Positions 11,379 to 20,792 of a stretch of 64,000 nucleotides of DNA are shown here, in pieces. Source of the stretch: Photobacterium toruni (GTDB taxonomy: Bacteria; Pseudomonadota; Gammaproteobacteria; Enterobacterales; Vibrionaceae). Positions within the stretch are counted from its first letter, which is position 1. The number at the start of each line of letters is the position of its first letter. Below the pieces are notes generated by a model. It was not told where the DNA came from. It ran no database searches and worked only from the letters and a program-made list of their open reading frames with translations. The stretch covers positions 868,001-932,000 of the forward strand of contig NZ_AP024854.1 of assembly GCF_024529955.1 (NCBI RefSeq), in the 5' to 3' direction. The position numbers and the translations under genes are program-made.

Positions 11379-12206
11379 TTATTGAATCATGATGTCAGTA
11401 CGTCGATATTGACCACTATTTAATGTTGTAATGATCTTGAGAGCGGTACGATCCAATTGTTCTCGTTCGGCTTTAGTTAATTTAAACGAATTATAAATTG
11501 TTATTTTGGGGGGGGCATTATTGGGTTGGTAATGGGTTGTTACATTGGTCCATACATAAGCTGCCGCCATATTATGCTGCTGATAATATAAGGTTGAAAG
11601 TGTCCTTAAGATATTGATATTAATGTTATCTTTTTTATTATAGAGACTGAGGCTATGGTGCAAAATATCCAGTGTTTTATTTTTGTTTTTATTAACGTAA
11701 TAACCAGCAAGTACTAATTGTAATTCAGGATGCTCAAGTTTTTCATTGCCTTCCAGATCTAAAAATTGTTGTTTAGCTCTTTGATCTCCCTGACTCCAAC
11801 GATAATAAATAATATGCGGATCTTGAGAGCTTAGTAGCTCTTGATTGAGCCGTTCAATATTTTCATAGCTATGGTATAACGCTTGCATGCGCTTAGTCTT
11901 ACGGTATTTTAATTCTGTTGGCTCAATACGTGCAGCGTATTCAAGGCAGTGTTGATATTCTTTAGTCGCTTTTAATTCTTTAAACTTATGCGCATCAGTC
12001 GGTGCTTGTAAAGTGTCATAACGTTGCCATATTAAATTTGTGCGTTGAATTCGACACTGGCCATCATTAAGATTTAATGGCTGGCATAAGTCGGGATTGT
12101 CATCGCATAGGTTGTCAGTAGTGCGATAACGATCAAAACAGCCACTGAGTAATAAAGGCAGTAGTAGTATGATTTTAATCATAAGTGAGCGCCGAAATGG
12201 TGCCAT
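11379..12206 (-). CDS. DUF2989-type lipoprotein of unknown function
   Basis: The product is a predicted lipoprotein with an N-terminal membrane segment and the lipobox LLSGC, so it should be processed by signal peptidase II. The mature part is hydrophilic and mostly helical, with TPR-like character in the last half (repeated short helices such as LRTLSTLYYQQHNMAAAYVW). I associate it with the DUF2989 family seen in vibrios. The family name is recalled, not proven. Two ATG starts are possible (12206 and 12182), both lacking a good ribosome-binding site; the longer keeps an FRR basic region before the hydrophobic core. It is convergent with msrB. Confidence 0.7.
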   Translation of the reverse strand: MAPFRRSLMIKIILLLPLLLSGCFDRYRTTDNLCDDNPDLCQPLNLNDGQCRIQRTNLIWQRYDTLQAPTDAHKFKELKATKEYQHCLEYAARIEPTELKYRKTKRMQALYHSYENIERLNQELLSSQDPHIIYYRWSQGDQRAKQQFLDLEGNEKLEHPELQLVLAGYYVNKNKNKTLDILHHSLSLYNKKDNININILRTLSTLYYQQHNMAAAYVWTNVTTHYQPNNAPPKITIYNSFKLTKAEREQLDRTALKIITTLNSGQYRRTDIMIQ

Positions 12207-12401
12207 ATTTAAGAATAATAGACTCAAGCTCAAAAGATAAACTCATAAAAAAGCGATAATTAAATTTAACAGTATTCTTTTTTTTGTAAATGAAACTGTC
12301 ACAGCAAAGTAATTTGATGTGATAAGTCTACAATGAATAAATATGTTTTTTGATACTGACCTAAAATATGCCATGTAATGATGGTAAATAAGGAAAAAAA
12401 T

Positions 12402-12725
12402 ATGGATGTTAATCAGCTTTTAGCGGCAATGACGCCTGATGTTTACCAGCGTATTTCAACGGCCGTTGAAACAGGGAAATGGTTAGATGGTTCAACATTA
12501 ACGCCACAATTACGGAATAGTGCGATACAAGCGGTGATGCTATATCAGTCACGGTATAATAATGATGCTGAACATATGACCGTTGCCGTTGGTGGTGAGA
12601 TTAAATTTAAATCAAAAGCTGAATTTAAACGGGATTTCATCGCTACCGCCCCAACAGGAGCCTGTAATACTGAAAATACAGCCTATGACAATGACATTGC
12701 ACGCTTTGATCATGATCAGCTATAA
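12402..12725 (+). CDS. yeaC: YeaC-family (DUF1315) protein
   Basis: This small soluble protein (107 residues) matches E. coli YeaC through segments such as TPDVYQRISTAVETGKW and AVMLYQSRYN. Its function is unknown. The start at 12402 is chosen because AAGGA lies seven bases before it; an earlier ATG at 12378 lacks such a site. In E. coli yeaC lies near msrB-gapA, as here. The C-terminal tail (after about residue 80) is acidic and Asn/Asp-rich. Only three bases separate its stop from that of the convergent glutathione transferase gene. Confidence 0.85.
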   Translation: MDVNQLLAAMTPDVYQRISTAVETGKWLDGSTLTPQLRNSAIQAVMLYQSRYNNDAEHMTVAVGGEIKFKSKAEFKRDFIATAPTGACNTENTAYDNDIARFDHDQL

Positions 12726-12728
12726 CTA

Positions 12729-13403
12729 TCATGTTGATGAGTGCGGTAAGATCATGGGTTCACAATAGAAATCTTGTAATTGGTGATCTTCTTCTGCGAT
12801 AAGATTGGCTATCCATGGTTCCTGTTCTATTCGCTGTAGATAAGCATGTAACTGTGGATAATGCGGTTGTAAACGTAACCCACTCATCCACCCACTTCGA
12901 AAAATACTCCATAAACTAATTTCAGCCATTGAAAAATGATCACTGACATAACCTTGCCGTGGAATTTGTTGGTTAAGGTAGTGCAGCACATCAGGAAGAT
13001 GATGGGCTAAACATTGATTAACAGCTTCTTGATCGCAGTGTTTATTCTGCATTTTCTGACGTAATATTTTTTGATAAAACAGTACGCCCCCAATTAATGA
13101 GGTGACGCGAGTTGCTGCATATGATTCAAGCCAACGTATTTGGGCTCGTTGTTGTGCATTACCGGAATATAACGGTGGAATGGGGTAACTATCATCTAAA
13201 TAATGTGCAATGACCGTGGAATCAATAATAGTTAATGCGCCATGTTCAAGTACTGGAACTTTGCCCATTGGATGGCGCTTATGTGCGAGTTCCTTTTCAA
13301 GATAAGGATTAAGTGGTTGGAGTTCATAACGAATGCCTTTGTAATTGAGTGCTAACATTATTTTTCGTACAAAGGGTGATATCGAGGTGCCATGTAAGAT
13401 CAT
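12729..13403 (-). CDS. Glutathione S-transferase family protein
   Basis: A thioredoxin-like N-terminal domain (about residues 1-78; ISPFVRKIMLALNYKGI, then MGKVPVLEHG and the glutathione-contact DSTVIAHYL) is followed by a helical GST C-terminal domain to residue 224. The start SISPF suggests a serine-type rather than cysteine-type active site. Substrate is unknown; such enzymes conjugate glutathione or reduce disulfides. The ATG at 13403 is preferred over a GTG three codons earlier because AAGTG lies at a suitable distance. It is transcribed alone or with the upstream ansA, though a hairpin terminator separates the two. Confidence 0.88.
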   Translation of the reverse strand: MILHGTSISPFVRKIMLALNYKGIRYELQPLNPYLEKELAHKRHPMGKVPVLEHGALTIIDSTVIAHYLDDSYPIPPLYSGNAQQRAQIRWLESYAATRVTSLIGGVLFYQKILRQKMQNKHCDQEAVNQCLAHHLPDVLHYLNQQIPRQGYVSDHFSMAEISLWSIFRSGWMSGLRLQPHYPQLHAYLQRIEQEPWIANLIAEEDHQLQDFYCEPMILPHSST

Positions 13404-13491
13404 AGTGGTCACTTATTGCTTGGCTCAATGAGCGATAATATTGCAATAAGTGTAGTTTGCTTTGGTATTCTTAGTGGTAGAAATCATGATC

Positions 13492-13519
13492 AAAAAAAGA
13501 GCCATCGCAGCTCTTTTTA
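13492..13519. terminator. Terminator after ansA
   Basis: AAAGAGC and GCTCTTT form a stem with A-runs before and T-runs after. It lies about 30 bases beyond the ansA stop and could work on both strands. Confidence 0.8.
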
Positions 13520-13550
13520 TATTATCAGTAATCAAAAGATTGATTATTGA

Positions 13551-14564
13551 TTAATGGGTTAATTCACCACGCAAATCTTGTTGCATTAGGCTTCGGATTG
13601 CTTCAGTGGTGAGATTTTGACTTAATAAATAATGTAATTTAGCCAATGCTGCTTCAGGCGTCATATCGTAGCCACTTAACACTCCAGCCTCAGCAAGAGC
13701 ACAACCCGTTGCGTATCCACCCATATTCACTTTACCGGATAGACACTGAGTTAAGTTCATTACAATAACGCCACGATCTGTTGCTGCTTTTAATTGCTCA
13801 AGTAGTTCTTTATTTTGAGGTGCATTACCAACACCAAATGTTAATAATATCATGGCATTAACAGGTTGACGTAAGGTGTTTCGAATCACTTCTGGTGAAA
13901 TGCCAGGATACATTGTGATAACGCCAATAGGTTGCGGTGTAATAGTATGAACTTTAAAAGCACCGTCTGGTTTTTTATCTATTTGGGCAATATTGTTAAC
14001 AGTAATATTGATTCCCGCTTCTAATAACGGCGGTAAATTTGGCGAAATAAATGCACCAAAACCATCAGCATGAGCTTTAGTACTGCGATTGCCTCGAATC
14101 AACTGATTATTAAAAAATACCGTCACTTCATTGATCGGGTAATTAGCTGCAATATGAAGGGCATTTAGCAGATTACTTTGACCGTCTGATCGTAATTCAA
14201 CCAATGGAATCTGTGAACCTGTAACAATCACAGGCTTATCTAGATTCTCAAACATAAATGATAATGCTGAAGCTGTGTAAGCCATGGTATCAGTGCCATG
14301 TAAAATGACAAAACCATCATACTTATCATAATTAGCTTTTATATCATCTGCAATTCGCTGCCAATCCATTGGCGTCATATCAGATGAATCGATCAGTGGA
14401 TCGTATTCATTGATCGTGAATTCTGGCATTTCTGAACGATGGAATTCTGGCATGCTTGCCAATTGTTGCTGCATAAAACCAGCAACAGGAACATAGCCAT
14501 GATCTGACTTTTGCATACCAATAGTACCGCCAGTGTAAGCGATGTAAATATGTTTTCTTTCCAT
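13551..14564 (-). CDS. ansA: Type I (cytoplasmic) L-asparaginase
   Basis: AnsA hydrolyses L-asparagine to aspartate and ammonia in the cytoplasm. The length of 337 residues is close to that of E. coli AnsA. Catalytic elements are present: Thr14 in YTGGTIGM, and Thr91-Asp92 in HGTDTMAY. There is no signal peptide, which separates it from the periplasmic type II enzyme. It is flanked by terminators on both sides, so it appears to be a single-gene unit. Adjacency to sppA matches enterobacterial order. Confidence 0.95.
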   Translation of the reverse strand: MERKHIYIAYTGGTIGMQKSDHGYVPVAGFMQQQLASMPEFHRSEMPEFTINEYDPLIDSSDMTPMDWQRIADDIKANYDKYDGFVILHGTDTMAYTASALSFMFENLDKPVIVTGSQIPLVELRSDGQSNLLNALHIAANYPINEVTVFFNNQLIRGNRSTKAHADGFGAFISPNLPPLLEAGINITVNNIAQIDKKPDGAFKVHTITPQPIGVITMYPGISPEVIRNTLRQPVNAMILLTFGVGNAPQNKELLEQLKAATDRGVIVMNLTQCLSGKVNMGGYATGCALAEAGVLSGYDMTPEAALAKLHYLLSQNLTTEAIRSLMQQDLRGELTH

Positions 14565-14593
14565 TTTTAAGCTCAGAATGAACGAATGAGTGC

Positions 14594-14606
14594 GCGTATT
14601 ATACGC
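14594..14606 (-). promoter_or_regulatory. Candidate ansA -10 element in a short palindrome
   Basis: On the reverse strand the palindrome GCGTATAATACGC contains a perfect TATAAT, 30-40 bases before the ansA start. The -35 region at 17 bases is poor. The palindrome could also be an operator overlapping the promoter. Confidence 0.4.
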
Positions 14607-14752
14607 AAACTGTATGAAGATGCGAGGTTAGTTAGATTTGTAGTGTGATTGTATGAGTTAAAATGTGATCGTAGCTAAGTCTGCTGATTTATTACACAAC
14701 TTTAGTGTAAATAACTGTTAGCTAATGACGGACAGTAGTATGAGAAGAGATT

Positions 14753-14780
14753 AAAAAACCCGACCAATATTGGTCGGGTT
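14753..14780 (-). terminator. sppA terminator
   Basis: A perfect ACCCGACCA/TGGTCGGGT stem with a two-base loop is followed by a T-run on the reverse strand, just after the sppA stop. Confidence 0.9.
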
Positions 14781-14797
14781 GAGGACTGTTATTTACT

Positions 14798-16645
14798 TTA
14801 ATTAACCGTACTGCAATTTAAGCAGAAAGCATAACGGCCATTAGGATCGTTAAAATTTGTCAGTGAAGTAAGATCTTTCGCTACTTTTGTCACTGGGGCT
14901 AACGAGGATGGCATGTCACCAAAGACCATGGTTGCAATTTGGACTTTTACTTCTCCAGAGAGTTCTTTAAAGAATTGTTGTACTGGTGATAGTGGTTGTT
15001 GCATCCATACTAATTGATAGTCTTGTACTTTTGCTAACTCAACAGCGGCTGTAATCGCAGTATCGAAATCACCTAATTTATCAACTAAACCACGTTGCAG
15101 TGCATCTTTACCTGTCCATACTCGGCCTTGAGCGATTTTATCTGCTTGTGCTAATGACATATGGCGGTATTTACTGACTAAGCCAATAAAGCGTTGGTAG
15201 CCATTATCTACTCCAAGTTGAAATACTTTTGCTACACCGTCTGGTAGAGCGCGTGTAATTCCTACCCCAGAGAATGGCGTCGTACCAACACCATCACTGT
15301 AAACACCTAGCTTTTCTAAGCCTTTTTCAAAAGTTGTTAAAATTGCAAAGATACCAATAGAGCCGGTGATTGTTGTTGGTTGGGCAATGATCTCATCAGC
15401 ACTGGATGAAATCCAATAACCGCCAGATGCCGCAACACTTGACATTGAAACGACCACGGGTTTCCCCGCTCTTTTAAGTGCATCAACTTCATTGCGAATA
15501 ATTTCAGAGGCGAAAGCACTACCTCCTGGGCTATCAACACGTAGGATCACTGATTTCACTTGTTTATCAAAACGAGCTTGACGTAATAGTCCTGCGATGG
15601 TGTCACCGCCAGCTGAACCTTGACCACTTTTGCCATCAACAATTGCGCCACTGGCAATGACAACCGCCACTTTATTTGACGATGGTTGTTGATCATCAAC
15701 CAGTAATGGTAAGTAATCGTAGTAGCTAATTTGCTTAAAGCTATGTTTGTCGTTAGCACCAAAGGTGTCAATTAAATATTGGGTCATTTGATCGCGAGTG
15801 ACGAGTGAATCAACCAAACCTAATTTTTTACTTAATTGAGCAAAATCGCCATTAACGGATGTCAGCTGAGTAATAAACTCATCAATATTTGGCGTTAATG
15901 TCTGTGGCTTAATATGACGGTTGTTTGCTACATCGTCGCTAAATGCCCCCCATAGTTGAGTCAACCAAACAGTATTGGCTTCTTTGGCTGCCGCTGACAT
16001 GCCATCACGAATATATGGTTCAACAAATGACTTATAAGTACCGACACGGAAAACATGAGTTGTCACATCTAACTTAGCCAGTAAGCTCTTATAATATAGA
16101 GTGTAAGTGCCATAACCCGTTAGCATCACGCCACCATCTGGCGATAAAAAGACTTTATCTGCATAGCTGGCTAGGTAGTACTGGCTTTGCGTGTAATTAT
16201 CGCCATAAGCATAAACAGGTTTACCTGTCGCTTTAAATTCTTCGATGGCTTTTGCGATATAACGCATTTTAGTTAAGCTGGTTTCAGACATGCCTTTAAG
16301 GTTAAGTACTAGACCTGTGATGTCTTTATCTGTTGCTGCCGCACGAATCGCTTCAACAATATCAAATAATACATTTTGTTTTACATCGGGCTTACCTAAC
16401 GCTTCACTCATTACACTATCAAGTGGGTTGTCATAATTACTTTGTTCAACTATTGGTCCTGATAGATCGAGTACTAATGCTGATGGTTCAGTGTTATCGG
16501 TGGTTTTATCTTCATCGGTTAATGCAAAAATTATCGCGCCAATAATAAGAACGAACAAAATGTTGAGGATAAATTTGCGAGTAAAGTTAATTAACTTCCC
16601 GATAGCGAGGAAGAATTTTCCAATCCTTGAGAATATGGCTTTCAT
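14798..16645 (-). CDS. sppA: Signal peptide peptidase SppA (67 kDa form)
   Basis: SppA is an inner-membrane serine-lysine protease that degrades cleaved signal peptides. The 615-residue protein has one N-terminal membrane segment (about residues 25-42) and two S49 peptidase domains in tandem, as in the long E. coli form. The catalytic pair is visible: Lys205 in GTYKSFVEP and Ser407 in VAASGGYWI. The region after the second domain is short. It is divergent from fadH and ends at a strong terminator before ansA. Confidence 0.95.
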   Translation of the reverse strand: MKAIFSRIGKFFLAIGKLINFTRKFILNILFVLIIGAIIFALTDEDKTTDNTEPSALVLDLSGPIVEQSNYDNPLDSVMSEALGKPDVKQNVLFDIVEAIRAAATDKDITGLVLNLKGMSETSLTKMRYIAKAIEEFKATGKPVYAYGDNYTQSQYYLASYADKVFLSPDGGVMLTGYGTYTLYYKSLLAKLDVTTHVFRVGTYKSFVEPYIRDGMSAAAKEANTVWLTQLWGAFSDDVANNRHIKPQTLTPNIDEFITQLTSVNGDFAQLSKKLGLVDSLVTRDQMTQYLIDTFGANDKHSFKQISYYDYLPLLVDDQQPSSNKVAVVIASGAIVDGKSGQGSAGGDTIAGLLRQARFDKQVKSVILRVDSPGGSAFASEIIRNEVDALKRAGKPVVVSMSSVAASGGYWISSSADEIIAQPTTITGSIGIFAILTTFEKGLEKLGVYSDGVGTTPFSGVGITRALPDGVAKVFQLGVDNGYQRFIGLVSKYRHMSLAQADKIAQGRVWTGKDALQRGLVDKLGDFDTAITAAVELAKVQDYQLVWMQQPLSPVQQFFKELSGEVKVQIATMVFGDMPSSLAPVTKVAKDLTSLTNFNDPNGRYAFCLNCSTVN

Positions 16646-16802
16646 GAAAATTCCTGATAATGATGATAGCGGTATCGTAGCGTAGTCACTATTTAATTAC
16701 AGTATTTTTACAGTGTAATTGTTAGTAATAGAAAAAAAATATATGTAATTGATTATAAATAGTGAGGCGTATCATGTAAATGTTGATTTATTGTTAATAA
16801 TA

Positions 16803-16832
16803 TTGATGTTGTTATCTACACTTGAATATACT
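16803..16832 (+). promoter_or_regulatory. Candidate fadH promoter
   Basis: TTGATG and TATACT lie 18 bases apart, 30 bases upstream of the fadH start. The -10 hexamer overlaps the FadR operator, which suits repression by blocking RNA polymerase. Confidence 0.55.
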
Positions 16833-16845
16833 GGTCTGACCATAA
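16829..16845 (+). promoter_or_regulatory. FadR operator upstream of fadH
   Basis: ACTGGTCTGACCAT fits the known FadR consensus (ANCTGGTCNGACCNGNT) at nearly every fixed position, with the inverted GGTC/GACC core intact. It overlaps the candidate -10 and ends 16 bases before the fadH ATG. With fadR in the same window, fadH is very probably repressed by FadR and induced by long-chain acyl-CoA. Confidence 0.82.
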
Positions 16846-16861
16846 TAATTAGGAGCTATTT

Positions 16862-18874
16862 ATGGACGATAAAGCATATTTTCGTTTGTTGATGCCGCTG
16901 GATCTTGGTTTTACTCAATTGCGTAACCGCGTATTGATGGGCTCAATGCATACTGGATTAGAAGAAGAGCGTGGCGGTTTTCATAAACTTGCGGAGTTTT
17001 ATGCCATCAGAGCCAAAGCGGGTGTTGGACTTATTGTTACTGGCGGATTTTCTCCTAATTTTCGTGGTCGATTGCATCCACTAAGCGCTGAGTTTAGTAA
17101 TAATCGTCATGTGCGTAAACACCGAAATATTACAACTGCAGTGCATCAACAAGGTGGTAAAATTGCATTACAGTTATTGCATGCGGGGCGGTATGCAATG
17201 TCACCGTTTGCGGTAAGTGCTTCTGCTATTCGATCTCCTATCTCTAAATTTACCCCTTTCAAAATGAGCCATCGTCAAATTAATAACACCATTAATGATT
17301 TTGCCCATAGTGCTGAGCTGGCGCGTGAAGCGGGTTATGACGGGGTTGAGTTAATGGGCTCTGAAGGCTATCTCATTAATCAGTTTATTTGTCAGCGCTC
17401 AAACCAACGTTACGATCAATGGGGGGGGAGTTATGACAATCGAATGCGTTTTGCCATTGAAATAGTTCGTGCTGTACGTGCTCGGGTTGGTGATGATTTT
17501 ATTATTATCTTTAGATTATCAATGTTGGATTTAGTGGAACAAGGTAGCACTTACGATGAGGTGGTGCAGTTAGCACTTGAATTAGAAACTGCGGGAGTCA
17601 CTATTTTAAACACTGGAATTGGTTGGCATGAAGCTCGAATTCCGACGATAGCGACTCAAGTACCACGAGCAGCATTTACTTGGGTTACTGAAAAAATCAA
17701 ACAGCAAATTTCGATTCCAATTGTGACTTGTAATCGTATTAATACGCCGCAAGTAGCCGAGGATATTTTGGCTCAAGGGCAAGCAGATATGGTGTCGATG
17801 GCGAGACCATTTTTAGCTGATCCTGAATTTGTCTTAAAAACTGAGCAAAATAGAGCTGATGACATTAATACTTGTATTGGCTGTAATCAGGCATGTTTAG
17901 ATCATGTTTTTGTCGGTAAACGTGCCAGTTGTTTAGTTAATCCTCAAGCGTGTTATGAGACTGAACTGGTATTAACAACAGTAGCTCAGTCGCGAAAAGT
18001 AGCGGTTATTGGTGGCGGACCTGCGGGTATGGCGTGTGCAGTTGCCGCTGCGGAACGCGGATTTAAGGTCGATTTATTTGAAAAAAACACCCATGTTGGT
18101 GGTCAGTTTAATTTAGCGATGCAGATTCCCGGTAAAGAAGAATTTAAAGAAACCATCCGTTATTTTACTCGACGGTTAGAGCAAACAGGTGTTGTTGTGC
18201 GGCTAGGCATTGAAGCAAATGTAGAACAATTACTTGATTATGATGATGTTATTATTGCCACAGGAGTACAACCTCGAATACCGCCAATTCTAGGTATTGA
18301 ACATCCTAAAGTGATTGATTATCAAACCTTAATTTATCAACAGAGAGTGCTAGGAGAAAAAGTTGCCATTATTGGTGCTGGTGGTATTGGGGTGGATGTT
18401 GCCACTATGCTGACAGAACCGAATGAACAAGATTTGGATAGTTGGTTGAGTGAATGGAATATTGATAAGAGTTTATGTCATGGCGGTGGTTTATTACCAA
18501 GTGATGATTATATTAGTCCGCGCCAAGTATGGTTATTACAACGTCAAGTTGGAAAAGTAGGTAAAGGTCCTGGGCGTACAACGGGCTGGATCCATCGTCG
18601 AACCTTAGAAAAACGTGGGGTTAAATTATGGGCCGGAGTAGATTATCAAGCTATTGATGATGAAGGCTTGCACCTTATTGTTGATGGGCAACCACAGGTA
18701 TTAGATGTCGATCATATTGTTATTTGTACTGGTCAAACGTCGGTTGATCATTTATCGCAACAATTAATACAGCAAGGTGTATCGGTGCATGTGATTGGTG
18801 GAGCAGCAGATGCAGGCGAAGTGGATGCAAAACGGGTCATTCGCCAAGGTGTTGAGTTAGCCGCGAAGTTATAA
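16862..18874 (+). CDS. fadH: NADPH-dependent 2,4-dienoyl-CoA reductase
   Basis: FadH reduces 2,4-dienoyl-CoA during beta-oxidation of unsaturated fatty acids with even-numbered double bonds. The 670-residue protein has an N-terminal FMN-binding TIM barrel of the old yellow enzyme type, a 4Fe-4S motif (Cys338, 341, 345 and 357), and a C-terminal FAD/NAD(P) domain with GGGPAG near residue 390. The likely catalytic Tyr and His sit in GSEGY (Tyr170) and GWHEARIPT (His256). A good AGGAG lies before the ATG, and a FadR operator covers its promoter. It has been placed between sppA and ydjA, which are adjacent in E. coli. Confidence 0.96.
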   Translation: MDDKAYFRLLMPLDLGFTQLRNRVLMGSMHTGLEEERGGFHKLAEFYAIRAKAGVGLIVTGGFSPNFRGRLHPLSAEFSNNRHVRKHRNITTAVHQQGGKIALQLLHAGRYAMSPFAVSASAIRSPISKFTPFKMSHRQINNTINDFAHSAELAREAGYDGVELMGSEGYLINQFICQRSNQRYDQWGGSYDNRMRFAIEIVRAVRARVGDDFIIIFRLSMLDLVEQGSTYDEVVQLALELETAGVTILNTGIGWHEARIPTIATQVPRAAFTWVTEKIKQQISIPIVTCNRINTPQVAEDILAQGQADMVSMARPFLADPEFVLKTEQNRADDINTCIGCNQACLDHVFVGKRASCLVNPQACYETELVLTTVAQSRKVAVIGGGPAGMACAVAAAERGFKVDLFEKNTHVGGQFNLAMQIPGKEEFKETIRYFTRRLEQTGVVVRLGIEANVEQLLDYDDVIIATGVQPRIPPILGIEHPKVIDYQTLIYQQRVLGEKVAIIGAGGIGVDVATMLTEPNEQDLDSWLSEWNIDKSLCHGGGLLPSDDYISPRQVWLLQRQVGKVGKGPGRTTGWIHRRTLEKRGVKLWAGVDYQAIDDEGLHLIVDGQPQVLDVDHIVICTGQTSVDHLSQQLIQQGVSVHVIGGAADAGEVDAKRVIRQGVELAAKL

Positions 18875-18950
18875 TCGTCATGGCTTGTGTTCTACTCTTT
18901 ACCTGCCTTATTATATAAGAAACAATAATTATTTTCATTTTGAGGTTGTT

Positions 18951-19499
18951 ATGGATGCGCTATCACTTCTGCTTAATCGTCGCTCATTACCCAAATTAGT
19001 TGAGCCAGCACCAGCAGGAGAGGTTCTTGATAATATCTTTCGCGCAGGATTACGTGCGCCTGATCATGGTGGCTTAACACCGTGGCGCTTTATTGTTTCT
19101 CAAGGTGAAGGGCTAACGAAGCTGGCAAATATTCTTGTTGAAGCAGCAAAAGCTGATAATTTAGATGATTTTGTGATTAGCAAAGCCTCAAAAGCACCTT
19201 TTCGCGCCCCCATGGTGATCACTGTTGTTAGTAAAGTGACATCAGGCCATAAAGTCCCTGTTATAGAACAACATCTTTCTGCCGGTTGTGCTGCACAAGC
19301 AATGCAGATGGCAGCAGTGGCACAAGGGTATTCTGGTTTTTGGCGTACAGGATCTTGGGCATACCACCCTGTGGTTCGTGAAGCATTAGGTGTAACGGGC
19401 GAAGATATGATTGTTGGCTTTTTATATCTAGGCTCTATTGGTTGTCGTGAAGCCAAAGTACATGAACGTGATCTTGTTCAATACGTTGAATATTTGTAA
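18951..19499 (+). CDS. ydjA: Nitroreductase-family protein YdjA
   Basis: This FMN-dependent oxidoreductase (182 residues) belongs to the small YdjA subgroup of nitroreductases. Its physiological substrate is not known. The family start (MDALSLLLNRRS) and LRAPDHGGLTPWRF segment are present, as is SAGCAAQAMQMAAVAQG in the core. The start at 18951 is firmly supported by TGAGG five bases upstream; the in-frame region before it is a read-through artefact. ydjA precedes selD as in E. coli, but a long hairpin terminator now lies between them. Confidence 0.92.
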   Translation: MDALSLLLNRRSLPKLVEPAPAGEVLDNIFRAGLRAPDHGGLTPWRFIVSQGEGLTKLANILVEAAKADNLDDFVISKASKAPFRAPMVITVVSKVTSGHKVPVIEQHLSAGCAAQAMQMAAVAQGYSGFWRTGSWAYHPVVREALGVTGEDMIVGFLYLGSIGCREAKVHERDLVQYVEYL

Positions 19500-19571
19500 T
19501 TACGAATATACAACAGATGTAACATCAACTCGCATTTTAGCTTTAATTGATGTAGCAGTAGCGTTAAAAAT

Positions 19572-19624
19572 AAAAGGTGATAGCTATTTTTAGGTGAAAT
19601 ACCGTGAATAGCATCACCTTTTTT
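19572..19624 (+). terminator. Terminator after ydjA
   Basis: A long stem pairs AAAAGGTGAT-A-GCTATT with AATAGCATCACCTTTT, with one bulged A and a loop of about 18 bases, ending in a T-run. It separates ydjA from selD. I considered a SECIS element but the T-run and position argue for termination. Confidence 0.75.
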
Positions 19625-19757
19625 GTCACTAATTGATGACTATTAGTGCTAATGTGGATTTGTTTTAATAGAAAATGGCTGCTTTTTAGTTGGAAAGATG
19701 ACAGTTGTCGAGGGCAGGAGTAGAATCGCTGATTCTTTCTATATTTTGGAGCGTGTC

Positions 19758-20792
19758 ATGGAAAATGTTCGCCTAACACAATACAGCCACGGTGCCGGAT
19801 GTGGTTGTAAAATTTCTCCCCAAGTACTTGATACCATTCTTCGTACTCAATTAGCACCTTTTGCTGATCCTAATTTATTAGTTGGTAATGAAAGTAAAGA
19901 TGACGCTGCCGTTTATGATATCGGTAATGGTCAAGCAGTGATCAGCACTACTGACTTCTTTATGCCAATTGTTGATGACCCATTTGATTTTGGTCGTATT
20001 GCAGCGACTAATGCTATTAGTGATATTTACGCGATGGGTGGTAAACCTATCATGGCGATTGCTATTTTAGGCTGGCCTGTAAATGTATTGTCGCCTGAAA
20101 TCGCTCAAAAAGTGATTGATGGTGGTCGTTCTGTGTGTCGCAAAGCAGGTATTTCTCTTGCTGGTGGTCACTCTATTGATGCTCCTGAGCCAATTTTCGG
20201 CCTTGCTGTAACAGGATTAGTAAGTACTGATCGTGTAAAACGTAATGACAGCGCAGAAGCGGGTTGTCATTTATACCTTACTAAACCATTAGGTATTGGC
20301 GTATTAACTACGGCTGAAAAACAATCTAAGTTGGCTGATGAGCATAAAGGTTTGGCGCGCGATTGGATGTGTAAGCTAAATAAACCGGGTGCTGACTTTG
20401 CTGATGTTGATGGCGTAAAAGCACTAACTGACGTTACTGGTTTTGGTCTAATGGGTCACTTAACTGAGATCTGTGAAGGCAGTAACCTAAAAGCAAAACT
20501 TTGGTTTGATAAGATTCCAACATTACCTGGCGTGTATGATTACATTGCTCAAGGTTGTGTTCCTGGTGGTACTGAGCGTAACTTCATGAGTTACGGTCAT
20601 AAAGTGGGTCAAATGACGGATCAACAAAAAGCACTATTGTGTGATCCTCAAACGTCTGGCGGGCTATTATTAGCGGTTGATCCAAGTAGCGATGCTGAAG
20701 TTCAAGCAATTGCTAAAAAACATAACATCTTGCTGGAAGCTATTGGTGAACTTGTGCCTATGGATGGCGATACCTTTATTGAGGTTTGCTAA
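19758..20792 (+). CDS. selD: Selenide, water dikinase (selenophosphate synthase)
   Basis: SelD makes selenophosphate from selenide and ATP, the selenium donor for selenocysteine and selenouridine. The 344-residue protein shows the Gly-rich active-site start SHGAGCGCK, where Cys15 and Lys18 correspond to the essential Cys17 and Lys20 of E. coli; the residue is Cys, not Sec. The start at 19758 matches the family and has TGGAGCG just before it. The stop overlaps the selU start by one base (TAATG), so the two are translationally coupled. This shows selenium is at least used for tRNA modification here. Confidence 0.96.
   Translation: MENVRLTQYSHGAGCGCKISPQVLDTILRTQLAPFADPNLLVGNESKDDAAVYDIGNGQAVISTTDFFMPIVDDPFDFGRIAATNAISDIYAMGGKPIMAIAILGWPVNVLSPEIAQKVIDGGRSVCRKAGISLAGGHSIDAPEPIFGLAVTGLVSTDRVKRNDSAEAGCHLYLTKPLGIGVLTTAEKQSKLADEHKGLARDWMCKLNKPGADFADVDGVKALTDVTGFGLMGHLTEICEGSNLKAKLWFDKIPTLPGVYDYIAQGCVPGGTERNFMSYGHKVGQMTDQQKALLCDPQTSGGLLLAVDPSSDAEVQAIAKKHNILLEAIGELVPMDGDTFIEVC

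Noticed and set aside
13441..13550. Mobile-element remnant at short inverted repeats
   Set aside because: The repeat is a simple terminator hairpin. No transposase fragments or target duplications are seen anywhere in the window.
19500..19757. SECIS-like element near selD
   Set aside because: The hairpin at 19572-19624 ends in a T-run outside any coding frame, which fits a terminator; selD itself uses Cys, so no recoding is needed.
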